Source: Centroberyx gerrardi (lineage: Eukaryota > Chordata > Actinopteri > Beryciformes > Berycidae). Taken from it: 64,000 nt of DNA. Positions within the stretch are counted from its first letter, which is position 1. The number at the start of each line of letters is the position of its first letter. The notes below the pieces were generated by a model. That model was not told where the DNA came from and did no database searches. It saw only the letters and a list, made by a program, of their open reading frames with translations. This document shows, piece by piece, positions 24,105 to 35,990 of the stretch. The position numbers and the translations under genes were made by a program. Location of the stretch: NCBI RefSeq assembly GCF_048128805.1, contig NC_136003.1:23836840-23900839 (forward strand), in the 5' to 3' direction.

Positions 24105-27100
24105 GTGTTCATCCTAGCCAGACCATTACCTTATCCAGTAACATTTCCTACCCCTCTCATTAGTCCATATACACTCCATTTAATGTTGAATGTGCAATGT
24201 GATCTTTAACTCACCGATTCAAATGATTGGTGCCAAGACAGTTCAGCTATTATTGAAAATTGCTCAGAAATATGGAGGATTGATGTGAGACGGGACAACA
24301 AGGGGGAAGAGAGAGAAGCTGGGATCGCCGGGTCCGTAACCAGACTCCATTTGTCTAGCGCTGGTGAGATTTCAGCCTTTTCAATGAGCCCATCAATTTT
24401 GTCAGTGGGCCTATAACTGCAAAAAAAGCCACTGATTAAAACTAACAAGTTGTTTTTAAAAAGATGTCTTTTGTTCATTTATGTAACCTATGTACTGTAC
24501 ATCCATTTCTCCAGGTCCATTATCACACATAACCAAGCCCAGTCAGCTAATGCTTAATGCCTGACATTGTTTTGGCCTTTCTCCAGCATTACTACTTCTT
24601 TCTTACAAAGGGATTTATTGATAATATGGAGCTCTGGGATGTAGAATTGCCCACTTAGGACCTGGGAAAGCAACCATGACCGCAAATTGCTCCTCCAGCG
24701 CTAGCTTAGGCAGATGTGCCTGTCCGATTTCGGTAAGTAGAGATTAAATTGACTTTGCACCTCTAAATATGTGTGCATCGTTAGAAAATTTGCCATATAC
24801 ATTGGCAAACCTGTTTGAATACCGTGGAATGAATGTTTACGGGAGGTTATCGTCCACATTTTGCAGGAAAAAGGAAAGAGGCACATCATATGTTTCTGTT
24901 AATGGATGTCTCGCATCTAGCAGTTCAATAATGGACAAATGGACGCTAGCTAAACTTACCAGACACATGCTGCTGCTCTTTTATTGGCCAGAGACAAAAC
25001 ATTACACAACTATTCATTTGATAAGAGATTTGAATTGCCTCCCAAACAGAGTAGTTGAAAAACCAAACCAGTTTTGCTTCAGTTAAACTACAATGCCACC
25101 TCCCTTATGATTTATAGACACGTTCCACCCTGTTCCAGCCCATTTTCAGCACTGCACACATAAGTCAACCACTTTACTAACTCTAATGAAGGTGCAATGA
25201 CATTGACATTTCTCCCCCTTGAGTGCACACTTTGGTTCTCTCTTTATCTCTGTATCTGCGCTGTAATACCTGCTGAAAATTGTTTTCCTAATGTAGTGCT
25301 TTTTAATTGGCACTTACTGGACCAATCATTCTATAAAGTAGTGCCAGGCAGCCATCCTAAGAACTGGCACATTTAATCCATGTTATAAAATGTAATATAG
25401 CTACAATTAATCTGCTGCATATTCTCCACTGTTTTTGAATTGCTCATTACTTTTAGCTTACCACAACTTGTCACTACACAGGGAGTCTATAGCTTTAAGT
25501 GGCTATTGACAGCAACAAGGAATAGACTTGATGCAGGTAATGGTGAGATACACAAACACAAATAAAAAACACATAGGAATTATCTTTCAAACAATGACCA
25601 TTTCAAATGTAATGAATAGAAAAGTATCAACTGATTTGGAATAATTTTTGTCATTTTGTCATGTTAAGCGTCATTTCTGGTATAGAGGAGAGTTTTTTAA
25701 GATACAAAGGAGGATCAAAGAAAAGTTTTTTGCTTGAGAGAGAGAAAACTCAACTAATCATTCAAATTCCTCTATGTAAAAAACATACAATCCCTAATGG
25801 GAACAACTAGAAAGAGCAATTGACTGTAAGTCTTCACGCTGATTAAAACGTGGCTGAAGAGAGGGTTAAACATAGATTAATCGCGGTAAAGAAAGTGCCA
25901 CTCTGGATGACAGTGACTATGGTTACAGTACATGCAGCCTGGTATAGCACTAATTGAGCACCACTCCAAATGAAACAACCTCATATAAACACTTCAGTGA
26001 GACCAGAGTAATCTGACCAGTCTCAACTGGGCTGAAATTGCGATATGGTTCAAGGACCTGGGTTACCTCGGAAAGTCTGGGGAGGAGGAGAGAAGTTTAA
26101 CTCGATGGCCTTATATAAACGGCTGATTGGATCAAACAACGCTGATGCACGAATTGATTCACACAGCAGATGGCAATGTGGCAATTTAGTCAAACAATTC
26201 CTAATTAGGAGAAGAACGTAACAGGTGGAAGATGTGCAATACAAATCTGTTTAAGTTGATGTCACTGAAAGGGTGAAAGATGCTGAGTTAAAGAAACCCA
26301 TTGAGCAACGCACAAACACATGTACAATTTGTGTGCATATTGCATATGTATGACTAATTTGAATCCGTTGTTGCAATTTGAAGTGGAAAGCATGCCGTGC
26401 AAAAACATTCACCCTCTGATGCACAGGTGGGAGCTCTGCCATCACACTTTCATTTAAACTGCTGCTCAGGCAAGTGTTAAAGAAAAAAATCAACTGCAAT
26501 ATGTGAGAAAAAGCAGAGTATGCTTCAATTCAGTAATTACAGGCTGCACCGGTTAACAGCTACCCATATGAACTCTTTTCCATGTAAACTGTTAACACAC
26601 TCCAATAGTCAGGCTACTGTGCCTGGGTTTGAACAGATCCATGTAACAATAATCAGTAGAGGAGTCATACATGGGAAACACAGTTGAATACTTTCAGAGT
26701 AGCAGAAGTACAATTGGTACTTTCAGAGAGATTGAGTCCCATCAATTCAAATTCTTAACCATACACTAGATGACCGCTCCACATTCTCTATGATATCCCA
26801 CATGCTTTGATGTGGCCTATACATTTTACAGTCAACCCGCTGGAGGTAGCACCATTTGGGATTTTGGTTGATGTGGAGCCACGTACAGTTACTCAGATAT
26901 AGAAATGCTAAATCCCTGAGAATCAGTTAAGCTACGGATCCAATCACTGAATATAAATTCCCAACCTTTTTTTTTTTTATGTATCATATTACCGCTGCAT
27001 AACGTCTTACAATTTCATCAGCCTTGAGAATAGGAGATTTTGATTAATCTCTTCAGTCATCAGAATGGTCTTCAAAGGTAAAGGTTCTCAAACGTGGGGT

Positions 27101-27211
27101 AATGGGTGGGGGGAAAGCGGAGGGGGATTATGCAAACTTCACAGTGATTAATTTTGGCCTGGGACGTATCTCCAGTGATGGTGCTATAGCGGGGAGAGGA
27201 GCATATTGATT

Positions 27212-27230
27212 GATTGCTGCAGGGGGCGCG
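27212..27230 (+). promoter_or_regulatory. CTCF-like motif
   Basis: GATTGCTGCAGGGGGCGCG carries the core AGGGGGCGC of the vertebrate CTCF site with an acceptable left half. It lies in the gene-free spacer between the actinoporin-like pair and c1ql1. This is a motif match only. Confidence 0.35.
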
Positions 27231-27510
27231 AGGTTCTGCACGTTCACTTTTTGATGAATAGGCTGTCAGGGCCGCGAACAACCAAATATGGCCCCATAAA
27301 TGAATGTTTAAGCGATTACGGTATAAGTGTAAATATTACACGTCCATTAAGGAGGATTACACTTGGTGCCACTTTGAAGAGGGGAGGAAATAAAAGGGAC
27401 AAGCTGGCAGAATATCCCATAGCAGAGTAGGTGCATGGCGAAATGTGGTTTTAATTTGCATTTATAATGTTTAAGAATTCTAAACAGGGAAGTCCTTGAC
27501 ATTAATCTGA

Positions 27511-27558
27511 GTGCGCGCGCGCGCGTGTGTGTGTGCATGTGCGTGTGCGTGTATACAT
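27511..27558. repeat. alternating purine-pyrimidine (GC)n(GT)n tract
   Basis: A GCGCGCGCGCGC run leads into GT and GCAT/GCGT steps. Nearly perfect purine-pyrimidine alternation over almost 50 bp favours Z-DNA. Confidence 0.85.
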
Positions 27559-28759
27559 GTTTATGTAGGCCGGCGTGTGTTTTTCAAGAGGGCAAGGACT
27601 GAAGATGGGGCTTTAACTTGACAGAGCATGCCAGTGCATCCACCCTCTCAAATTACCACGCGATAAAACGCATCCAGGGTGCTGCACTGGAGGTGAGAGT
27701 GGGAATAAATGCCTGCTTCAAAGATGATTTGTGCTCAGCGCGGATTAATTCCCCCTCCAAAGAAAAATCAATAGCACCGTGTGCAATAGGAATACATTTG
27801 TGTCACCTCTTGGGGACAAGGAAGTGGAAACACAGTTCAGAAGCAAGTTTAGACAATACACATCAAAATGACTAAAACCCAGCCAACAACCAAACTGGTT
27901 AGAAGGCTCATTCTGGAGAGCTGCCAGTAATTAGGGATTCTCTCTCTCTTTCTCCTCTCTCTCTCTCTCTTTCTCTCTTTCTCTCCATCTCTCTCTCACA
28001 CCTCAATGTGAATTCAATACATTTTTCCAACATTGCACTTATGCAATCTTTAACTTTTGAAGCTTCAGCATTTGATCAGTCAAAATATGCAAATATATTC
28101 AACATATTCATCATTCATTGTTCAAGGAAGCACTTTCTATCTAATTTTTGGCGTGCAATCCCCTACTTTTGACCCTCGTATCAGCGATCTATTTAAATTG
28201 GGGACGGGCTATTTTGCTTGATTTATAATTATTGCAAAGCATACATTATGTACATAAACACTATCACACACACACACACACACAACACACACGACACACA
28301 ATGCACAGCGAGATACCGATTTCAAACACAAATTCTGTTGGGAGAAACACAATGTTTCTCCAGACTGCATGTCAATGGCCTGAAATGAAAACAAATCTGT
28401 TATTCTCATTGTTGGCTCGTTTTTTTCTGCTACAATTCTGCTAATTAACAAATGTGAATATTTGATGCCTCTTCCCATCCTCTCACTGTTTGTTATCTTC
28501 TCTGAACGGCAACATGAACTTTTGCCCTTTGTGGTGAAAGCCGGCGCCGTTATCTTTCAAAGACATTTTGGGACAAATATCTGCATGTATGCATGCAAAC
28601 ATGCTGTATCACAAAGTTTGCCGTACATTTCCATATCCCCAGACACAGCGTCCTCATCCTTCCATTGACTAAATGATAAACACCAGGCCTCTGTTTGCCA
28701 CTGATCTTCTGAAGGGAAGACGGACAGGTGATCAATAAGCTCCCCACCCTCCATCCCAT

Positions 28760-29155
28760 CTCTAGGCATTGGCTTTCCTTCTGTTCCCCCCCTCCCACCC
28801 CCGCTCCACCTCCGCTCTTCCCTAATGCGTCGCTCTGCCATCGCATCCTCCATCAGCCCCGGTGCAGCCTCTCTTGACGGCTCGATCCTCGCCCTTTCAC
28901 TCACTCACCCGCAGCCCCACCCCCGCCCCTCCCCGCCGCCCCCACCTCTCTCTCCCTCCCTCCTCCGTCCCGCTTTATAAGAAATATAATCCCATTGATC
29001 CGAAACCCGATGGGAAGCGTTGCTCTGTAAACAGACGAGTGCTCAATAAGAGGCGTCCAGCCCTCAAGGGTGGGGTGGGGTGTGTGTGTTTGTGTGTGTT
29101 GGGGGTGGGGGGGGTTTGTGCAGCTGGTACTGGAGAGGTGTGCTTCTAGAGAAGG
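28760..29155 (+). promoter_or_regulatory. candidate GC-rich promoter with TATA box and possible first exon
   Basis: C-rich, CpG-containing sequence with CCCGCCCC-type boxes (about 28915-28950) is followed by CTTTATAAG at about 28973-28981 and, 175 bp later, a good donor GAAGG|GTGAGT at 29156. This arrangement could start an unrecognised transcript running right. No protein is recognisable in the putative exon. Low-complexity C and G runs around it weaken the case. Confidence 0.3.
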
Positions 29156-29164
29156 GTGAGTGGA

Positions 29165-29289
29165 GGGGGGGGGGGGGGTGCAGTCTAGTATCAGAGTGTC
29201 TCGGCATCATTTATCAGTTTTATTGCTTTCTTGTCTTGTTGCTGGCTGCCATCACCCCTCACCTGGACCTACTGCCCCCAGTAACCCCC

Positions 29290-29320
<31 letters not shown>

Positions 29321-29345
29321 ACACACACCCCTCCACCCCCCCACC
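29165..29345. repeat. homopolymer G/C runs and CA microsatellite
   Basis: G14 at 29165-29178, C22 at 29285-29306, then CA units to about 29328 and further C-rich runs. A second C13 run lies at 29560-29572. Open frames of Pro/His/Thr here are artefacts of these runs. Confidence 0.95.
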
Positions 29346-29749
29346 ACCCCTCCACCCCCCCACCCATCCCTGCTGCAGGTTGAGTTCGATCACACTGTGT
29401 TCCACCCGCGCAATTAAACATCCGCAGCTCAGGGCGAACAGATGAAAGGTGTGACATTTTGCTTTTGACTACCGATGAATTCAGAGTGACGGGCCAGACA
29501 GACGTGCCCAGGCACGGATATGGATTTATTTTTTCCTTATGTTCCCACACTCCCATACACCCCCCCCCCCCCTCCCCTCCCCTCCCCTCCCCCCACCTCG
29601 CCAACACCTGCCTCCAGCCTCATCCTAAATCATTACTTGACAGTTTAAAAGGGCACAATGCAATGGATGGATTTTTACTCTGCGTTTCCATGGTTATTTT
29701 CTTTCTCTTAACCCGTGTCTTTCATGCTTGTGTGTGCCTTTGATAAAGC

Positions 29750-32700
29750 GAGTGTGTCTATCTGTACTTACACTGCCTCCGTGTCGAGGTTATTTGTCAC
29801 TGAGTGAGTGAGGTGCGGACTCTCTAGCCACACGGAGGGTTTTCATTGGTTCATGTGCAAGAGGTGGACCGTACTCACATACTGGATTTTACCTCGTCCA
29901 TCTAAACTGAACTCAGGCTAACCTGGACCATCTCACAGCCACAGGTGGGGGACGCACACACAGTAATGGCTTTTTGTGATCCGGATATTGATCTAAACTA
30001 CATGTCTGCCTCTCCAGCTTTCAGAGGACACTCCAAAGTATTATTCACATGGTCAAAGTCAAGACATTGAAACATTTAGGAATAACCATAAAATGCTGCA
30101 CACTATGCAATAGACTGAAACTGAAATCCAAGTTACACACCCCTGGGATAGTACAATTCCAGGCACACACAAATAAATCACTTTTATCTAATTGCATACT
30201 AACTGTGGATAAACTGTGGATTCATAGATAATCAAAACTGCTATCGTGTGACATTGTGCATATTGGGATTAAGGACCACACAGTCAATGTGAGTTTTTTC
30301 TTCAGTCACTGAAGAGTCATCAGATACTTAATAACAGGTAATTGCCAAGATAATCTTCATCTAATGATCAATCATGAGATGATGCTATGTCTATCCCATT
30401 TTATTAATTCTGGAATTTGAATCAAGACAGATACAGAAAAAATAGAAAAAACTGTATATATATACTGTATATCTAGTGAGAAGTATTTGGCTGCCAGCAG
30501 CAGTAGTCACAGCTTTCCTTTTTGATTAATAGTCTGGAAAATTAACTTCTCTTGCTGATATTTTGATCAATTGGGGACTGAAGAAGCTGCAGAAAAAAAG
30601 TCTTGCCCAGCAACATTGCCTTATACTTCAACACCGGCGCATATATGGACACACCTACAGTATTGATTGCCACAGACAGAGGTTTAATGTCAAAGGCACA
30701 TTCTTGCTAATGACTTGTGGAAGGAACTGTACAGCAGAAAGGTAAAATCAACAGTGACACGCTGAACTCTACTCCCTCAGGTCCCTAACAGAGTGTGTTT
30801 ACATGATAACTCATCTCTTCTTTTTCCAGAGTCCAACTGCAGCTCCTTTGTGGCAGCCTGTGAAGCAATATGTACATATTATCCATCTATACCCATGTAG
30901 ATGTTTAGCGTATCCGAGTACCTCCTCATTACAATGAAATCCAAGCACCTAAAGAGGAGACAGGTTAAATGAAAGAAGCTCTGTTCCTTGGTATATCTGC
31001 ATGTCCCACTCCTCATCCAGTGGACTATAAATAGCTGAGCTAGACTTTATTCAAGCAGTGACACTGAGCAAGCATGTGTGCATTCTCCATGTAGATCTAC
31101 CTTCACCGTGAAAATCTATTCATGCATTCCCCCCCCTACTCCTCCCTCCCATCTCGGCTTACCAGTTCACAAAATGTCAAGAACACTCCAAGCATGCCGC
31201 ATGCACAGAGGTCAGCAGGTCTCCTCCTGTACTGAGGCGGGTCAACGGCGGTCTGGGGTACGTGCTGTGTCCTCATGGAGGGCTGTTAGTCCCAGGTTGA
31301 CTCATGACCTGTCGCAAACAGCTGGCGAGAGAAGCTTTTTTAGAAGAATCTGAAACAATCTCTCTATATACAGTATGGACTGTATGTTGCATGCATAGGA
31401 TGACAATAGGTTCCCTCTATTGGCTTAATGGACAAATCACAAGTGGCAAGCCATCCATCAGACGCCATCTTGACCAATCAGGACCATTGATCCACTAATG
31501 TTCCCAATCAGCAATAATCAGCTGGCTCTTAAGCTCCAAGGGTATCACACTTTAGATCCAAATACTCTCTCCGACTCTTCTACTGTAACAGGAATTCATT
31601 TCCATATGGGCAGAGAACAGCAGAGCAGGAATATCTTCAAATAGGTAAGTCAAACTGATGCCAAAAGTACAACTGATACTGTTGGCTTGCAAAGAACCAC
31701 TCGGCAAAATTCAAAATTCATACTGGCCTCCATCAAGCAAATCACCAGTACTACTATTGCATAATTAGAGCAATAAGAAATTATCATTCAAAGCAAGTAG
31801 TTTTATAAAAAATTAGTTTTCAGTCGTGTCTTGGAAGAAGATACAGAGTTCTGTTCAACTTGTAATGAAGCTGAACAGACAAGGTCATCTCAGTTGAAAA
31901 CAGGGAGCCAAGAAAGTTAAACAGTTTCTGCCTCAAATCAGATCAGAACTCAGACATTTTATTGTCATGGCTGTTTGAGCCAGCTGTGTTGAGTTAGATA
32001 ATACTGCTTGCCTACTTTTACAAGTGTGGGGTGTTGGGATGTTGGAGTCTGGCATTTTCATTTACGATATCTTATCTTAGCTGTTCTGCTTTTTGATGTG
32101 TGGCGATCTGTGTTTCTGTGTTGTATGACCTCTTTCTCTCTATTGTCTTTGCATTTTAATTTAAATTTTATACCCTGTCCCCTGCTAGTCAAAAGGCCTC
32201 TTGGCTTTCTCCCATGCTGAAATTTTAAATAAGAATTTCTTTGGTATTAATATGCTCAAATGAACATAAATATATCATTATTTGAAATAAACAAGCAAAC
32301 AAATGAACAGTAAGTAAATACATATTTGTAAAGTAAATAAATAATTGAATATTTCACCCCCCCAAAGAAACGGTTTGGTCTCCTTGATGTTGATAATAGT
32401 CCACTTAGTTTGTTAGCAAATGACTGCAATTGCTTGGCAGATGGCTCGGACAGAAAAATCCTGAATATCAGTCAAAGTCATGCAGTGTTCATACATATTA
32501 ATTGGTGTGTGCATGGTTTGAACAGGACATGTTATTCATTTTCAACCAACAAAACAGGCTTGTAAAGGCTCTTGGTTGTCTTTATCAACTCTCTTCTCTC
32601 AACTCTATCAACTAATTTGTCCAGGGTGAAGCTGTTGTGGACATGCTGAAGGAAGAGAAATGTCTGATTGTGTTTTGTGAAATTGGCATGAAGCAAAGTA

Positions 32701-34250
32701 TTTGAATCTAAAGTACTCTTTTTTTACCAGACCAGTGGGCTGGCATTGTTACTGGGTGAATGAAAACATATTTGAGTAGCAAAGAAACATCTCATTTTTT
32801 GCACACTGCCTCTCTCATTTACTAACATTTTGACAGACTTCCACATATCAGCTCCTCCAGTTTGCAGTACATTCTTAATTGTGTTTCACTTGACTAATAC
32901 TGCGTGAATTTTCTGCTGGGTCTTTCCAGAAGGAGTTCAAGTTCACATTCAATAAAACTACTGCCATGTAAACATAGTTGATTGGAATTTGCCTCAGTGC
33001 AGCTCCAGGTAAAAACAACAATAACACAACAGCAGCAGCCAAACATTACCACAAATCCATATAAATACATATTGCCCCAGCGCATTGTTGATTTCACCAT
33101 ACCAAGGTTCACAGTACGTGTTCAACATTGTTGCTGGAGGACAGAAATAGTATGGGGGAGATAGGCAGTGAGAGGCAGAGGCTGTTGTCAATAGCGATCA
33201 GTCAGCTAAGGATGATAGTAGTCTGGATCTCTATTCACACAAAAGCTGCTTGGTGACCCAAACAAAGTCACGCTCCGGCTGGCTGGGAGGGAAAATGTGG
33301 CTGTGAAAATGCAGTTGGCACTAGAGCTGCAGCCAACACATAGAAAAAAACAAAACTGTCAAACAGTTGAAAATGCAATTTTGTATAGCCTGATGCGATT
33401 TTGGTCAGTTGATCTTTAAAAATACAATATCAATACTTCGAGGATGGGATGGATGAATTACATGGAACATTGGTTACACAGATTTGAAGAAATACCACTG
33501 CTCTTTAACCTCTATTCACACCTGTGGCTGTGCTGGCATCTTTGTTTGCCTCTATTCACACCTTGTCTTTACTGAATAAAAACATCAGGAGATTCCTCAG
33601 AGGTTGCCTCTAAACCATTGCCTGAGGCTAGAGAATGAATAAGCAATGCTTTTTTACTGGCTTACCTTTTGATTTCTCTGATTGTCTTCAGTCTCCACTA
33701 CATCTCCCCACAGGCTTCGGAGCTTTAACCAAAAGACTTTGATGCTGCGGGCGGGGAATAGATCTTCACTTAATTGTTTTGTTCACTTCGGAAAAAATCA
33801 TTAAGTGTGTGTGTGTTTGTGTTTGTGTGTGTGTGCGTGCGCATGTGAGTGAGTGTGCGTGATGGGCCGCGTTGCCAGCCAAAGGAATCTGGGGAGTAAT
33901 CAAAGATTGATCTATAGACATCCAGTAGAACCACCGGGCTGTTTTGGCACCTCTGCAGATGGCAGACCTTAAAATATCAGTTTCCTCACAGAGGTGAAAG
34001 CTTGAGAAAGAGAAACACCAGGCCCCTTATTAAAACTCACTGCAACACATTGTCAGAGCAGAGACAGGGGGAGCCATGTGCAATTTGGTAGCTGGGTACT
34101 GACGGTTTGATTTTGATGGAGATCTTTGATCAATGATATTGATTACGCAGGTTTTGCACAGTCCAAATACATGGAAAATTAGATATATAAATATTTATAC
34201 ATCTTAAATGTTTACCTTGCTTGTTTTGTTATTGTCTGAATATCATTTTG
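29750..34250. other. gene-free spacer, 29.7-34.3 kb
   Basis: No exon is supported. A CTATAAATAG at 31025-31034 fits both a TATA box and a MEF2 site, but no gene follows. A GT run lies at about 33805-33838. Confidence 0.55.
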
Positions 34251-34264
34251 CAGCCATGAGCAAA

Positions 34265-34382
34265 TGAATAAAAATCATCATCATTATAATCATCATCATC
34301 ACTGTTGCCATCATCATCATTATCATCACCACTGTCGTCATCGTCATCATCATCATCATAATTGTCACCACCATCATCATCA
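34265..34382. repeat. imperfect (CAT)n trinucleotide array
   Basis: CAT/ATC units with CAC, CGT and TAT interruptions run for about 115 bp. The minus strand reads as a poly-Asp frame, which is an artefact. Confidence 0.9.
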
Positions 34383-34440
34383 CCAGACTGCTTGTCTGAA
34401 TGAGTGGACACTAACTTGGGGAAAGCAATGTGGGGACAGG

Positions 34441-34680
34441 CTGGACTCTGGACTCTGGACTCTGAACTCTGAACTCTGGACTCTGGACTCTGGGCACTGG
34501 ACTCTGGACTCTGGACTCTGGACTCTGGACTCTGGACTCTGGACTCTGGACTCTGGACTCTGGGCACTGGGCACTGGACTCTGGACTCTGGACTCTGGAC
34601 TCTGGACTCTGGACTCTGGACTCTGGACTCTGGGCTCTGGGCTCTGGGCTCTGGACTCGGGCCTCTGTGCTCTGGTCTGT
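34441..34680. repeat. GGACTCT heptanucleotide array, about 34 units
   Basis: The 7-bp unit GGACTCT repeats for about 240 bp with variants GAACTCT, GGCACT, GGGCTCT and GGCCTCT concentrated toward the ends. Three units make 21 bp without a stop, so long open frames exist on both strands. They encode repeats such as SPESRVQ and are not genes. Confidence 0.97.
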
Positions 34681-35316
34681 GTCTGTGTCTGACAAGATAC
34701 ACGCTCTGTGAATTGTCTTCCTGCCGTCAGCCTCAGACACCGTACCTGGCTCCAACCCCATCTCTCCGATTCAGGTCTAATAGGCAATCCGTCCATCCCC
34801 GCTATCTTCACCCCTGTGATAGGCAGCTAATTAATCACAATTGTGCAGGGCCTCCTTTTTTTCCCCCTCTGAACCCCTTCCTCCACCTTCCACCCCTTTG
34901 TCCAAGTGTTGTCTCTTTTATCCTTCTGCAGTAAGTGACTAAAATCACACAGTGGTCCGGGAAACACTCAGACAGCATGATAGAATATCACAACAGTTTC
35001 TAATTGCTATAAATGTGAAACAGAATTATACATTTTTCTGTGTGTAGATGTGCGTCTCTGTATAAGTGTGCATGCATGTGTATGTGTCCATCCATGTGAG
35101 CATACTGTGTGTATGTTCTTATGCCCGCAGAGATAATGATGTTTTCGTCATTGAAGCGATGTCAGTCCAATATTATTTCCTGAAAAAGCTTGAACTAAGA
35201 ATCAATAGCCTGACGTTTATGATTTAAATGGATGTGACAGAGGACAGACAGTGAGAGAGGGTGTGCAAAGGAAGAGGCGAGCTAGAAGATGCCAAGAATG
35301 GAAAGTGAGAGAGAAT

Positions 35317-35348
<32 letters not shown>
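35317..35348 (+). repeat. 32-base G homopolymer
   Basis: Thirty-two consecutive G residues as given, flanked by AGAGAAT and AGGCAGAGGGAGG. The exact length of such a run is unreliable in most sequencing data. Confidence 0.9.
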
Positions 35349-35349
<1 letters not shown>

Positions 35350-35829
35350 GGCAGAGGGAGGCAGGGAAGAAAAAAGATGGGCAGATGAAATTACACCTGC
35401 AGGTCTGTTAGCTTTAGCAGCCGGAGTCTAGCAATGTGATGTCCCATAGCATACCCCAAGGGTCCATAAGGAATAAAGAGTGAGTAAACCTCACATATCA
35501 AAGTTTCTTTTCTCTCACACACTTCTTATTGCTCCTGTGCCTATCCTTGACAGCCCCGTGATTCATTTCCTCCAGCCTGAAAGACGGGAAATGAATAGAA
35601 AGCTAGGATATTGTCAGGCGCTAAATGGAAAAGCAGTCGCTCTGGAGACACGGTGCAGGTCCAGGTAAGAATGGCGAGTTCAGTTAGAGATGCCGCTCAG
35701 TGCCGCTACACAGTGCGCAACAGCTGCTCTCTCACATGACTGAAGAAATGGATGGATGGCTGCTCAGGTGCATGACATTTACACACTACCACGGTTTATG
35801 TTTGAGTGGCACATGCATTTCATAGGTGT

Positions 35830-35990
35830 CATTCCACAAGTTGGTGAGTCAGACCGCAGCATCCTGATGCGTTTCTTTTACTCCTGCACAGTTGACACTG
35901 TTAGCGTTGTAGACCTCATTTTAGAACATTTGCATTCAGCTGGGGAAAATATGCCAGTTTACCTTCTTTTGATAGACAACACACTGGCAA
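35830..35990 (+). mobile_element. possible reverse-transcriptase scrap
   Basis: The frame reads VDTVSVVDLILEHLHSAG followed shortly by VYLLLIDNTLATS. This resembles the fish LINE segment in which a helix ending in HL is followed by LF(I/V)DFSSAFN. Nothing else of the enzyme is visible, so the match could be chance. Confidence 0.3.

Larger units (their letters stand above)
22300..28700. other. gene-free spacer, 22.3-28.7 kb
   Basis: No coding exon is supported. It includes an (AAC)10 run at 23421-23449, a CA run at about 23803-23840, a GC/GT run at 27511-27552, a TC run at about 27938-28001 and a CA run at about 28266-28300. Parts of 26.9-27.5 kb have mixed composition and homeodomain-type TAAT motifs and might be conserved non-coding sequence. 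That cannot be decided without a comparison. Confidence 0.55.

Noticed and set aside
31025-31034. CTATAAATAG as a promoter or MEF2 site
   Set aside because: A perfect short match, but no exon, repeat of the motif or GC context follows; not strong enough to list as a feature.
34229-34811. Long open frames on both strands with SPESRVQ or SGLWTLD repeats and a poly-Asp segment
   Set aside because: They are translations of the GGACTCT heptamer and the CAT array; 21 bp of the heptamer contains no stop in any frame, so length is no evidence of coding.
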